Source: an uncultured Flavobacterium sp. (GTDB lineage: Bacteria > Bacteroidota > Bacteroidia > Flavobacteriales > Flavobacteriaceae). From it: a stretch of DNA of 15,495 nt. The stretch lies in the NCBI GenBank assembly GCA_946479395.1, contig CAMLFV010000050.1:1-15495 (forward strand). Reading direction: 5' to 3'. The notes under the pieces are model-generated. The model was not told the DNA's origin. It saw only the letters and a list, made by a program, of their open reading frames with translations, and did no database searches. Positions 15,223-15,495 of this stretch are shown piece after piece. The translations under genes and the position numbers were made by a program. How positions within the stretch are numbered: position 1 is the stretch's first letter; each line of letters starts with the position of its first letter.

Positions 15223-15495
15223 TTAATGGATTTATTAATTGATACAGCGTTTCATCGACATATACAGAACCAACTTTGTTCCAATGTTTTTTTACTCCGA
15301 TTTTTTGAAATCCAAAATTAGAAAAAAGCTTAATACTTGCACTATTTGTTTCGGCAACATTAACAAATATTTGATGCACGTTTAAAACCTGAAACGCGTA
15401 ACCTAAAAGTAGTTTTACCGATTCACTGCCAAAACCTTTGTTTCTTTCGGAAGGATTTTTAACAACAATGCCCAATCCTACCCTGCTGTTTTTAG
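15212..15495 (-). CDS. GNAT-family N-acetyltransferase (RimJ/RimL-like), C-terminal part
   Basis: Partial gene: the frame stays open to the window edge (residues KNSRVG precede the first possible start), so the 5' end is outside. The visible ~94 residues are the C-terminal half of a GNAT fold: the strand RVGLGIVV, the acetyl-CoA pyrophosphate loop RNKGFGSE (the Arg-x-x-Gly-x-Gly motif), helix VKLLLGYAFQVLNVHQ, the strand IFVNVAETNSASIKLFSNFGF and the closing segment FQKIGVKKHWNKVG, typical of RimJ/RimL-like acetyltransferases of ribosomal or other small-molecule amines. The substrate cannot be deduced. The TTG at 15475 is not the start because the fold would lose its N-terminal strands. It overlaps the start of mltG by 11 bases, implying a common transcript. 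Confidence 0.85.
   Translation of the reverse strand, partial: KNSRVGLGIVVKNPSERNKGFGSESVKLLLGYAFQVLNVHQIFVNVAETNSASIKLFSNFGFQKIGVKKHWNKVGSVYVDETLYQLINPLNEN

Noticed and set aside
15473..15475. TTG as start of the GNAT gene
   Set aside because: The frame remains open to the window edge with plausible GNAT residues upstream; starting here would remove the N-terminal part of the fold.

Overview
The window is an AT-rich chromosomal segment from a member of the Bacteroidota, most probably family Flavobacteriaceae (Flavobacterium/Myroides-like). The evidence is TAnnTTTG-type -7 promoter elements, surface-lipoprotein signals (Cys followed by Lys-Asp-Asp), an HmuY-family heme protein, Bacteroidota-type Wza/Wzc proteins, and short gene overlaps. 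The genus is not determined.

Layout. (1) 1-3902, + strand: the 3' end of a surface-polysaccharide operon, with a membrane-type UDP-sugar 4,6-dehydratase (5' end outside the window), a Wza-like outer-membrane export lipoprotein, and a Wzc-like chain-length regulator fused to a BY-type tyrosine kinase ending in a Gly-Tyr repeat. A 20-bp perfect hairpin (3944-3986) separates it from the convergent heme operon. (2) 4022-11440: a complete heme acquisition locus arranged divergently around 7734-7874. To the left run hmuT-hmuU-hmuV-hmuS (binding lipoprotein, permease, ATPase, cytoplasmic HemS/ChuS-type heme protein). To the right run a TonB-dependent heme receptor and a large surface lipoprotein with an HmuY-type domain behind a Calx-beta-like domain. 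Together they provide capture at the surface, outer-membrane import, periplasmic binding, inner-membrane import and cytoplasmic heme handling. TonB/ExbBD would be encoded elsewhere. A strong + strand terminator follows at 11461-11493. (3) 11606-15495, all - strand: a Uup-like ABC-F gene split by a single in-frame TAG codon, a small outer-membrane beta-barrel protein of unknown function, mltG (endolytic transglycosylase) with its own terminator, and a GNAT acetyltransferase cut by the window end whose 3' end overlaps mltG.

The most notable points are: the ABC-F gene cut at its domain boundary by an amber codon that sits within a TAGGAG sequence placed as a ribosome-binding site for an in-frame ATG; the Calx-beta/HmuY architecture, in which the whole protein has only two histidines; the locus that combines a Yersinia-type HmuSTUV set with a Porphyromonas-type receptor/HmuY pair; and the inverted repeat that covers both divergent heme promoters. 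No tRNA, rRNA, CRISPR array, insertion sequence or phage gene was seen. No gene-free stretch exceeds 300 bases; the longest are 11441-11605, 7734-7874, 3903-4021 and 14083-14184.
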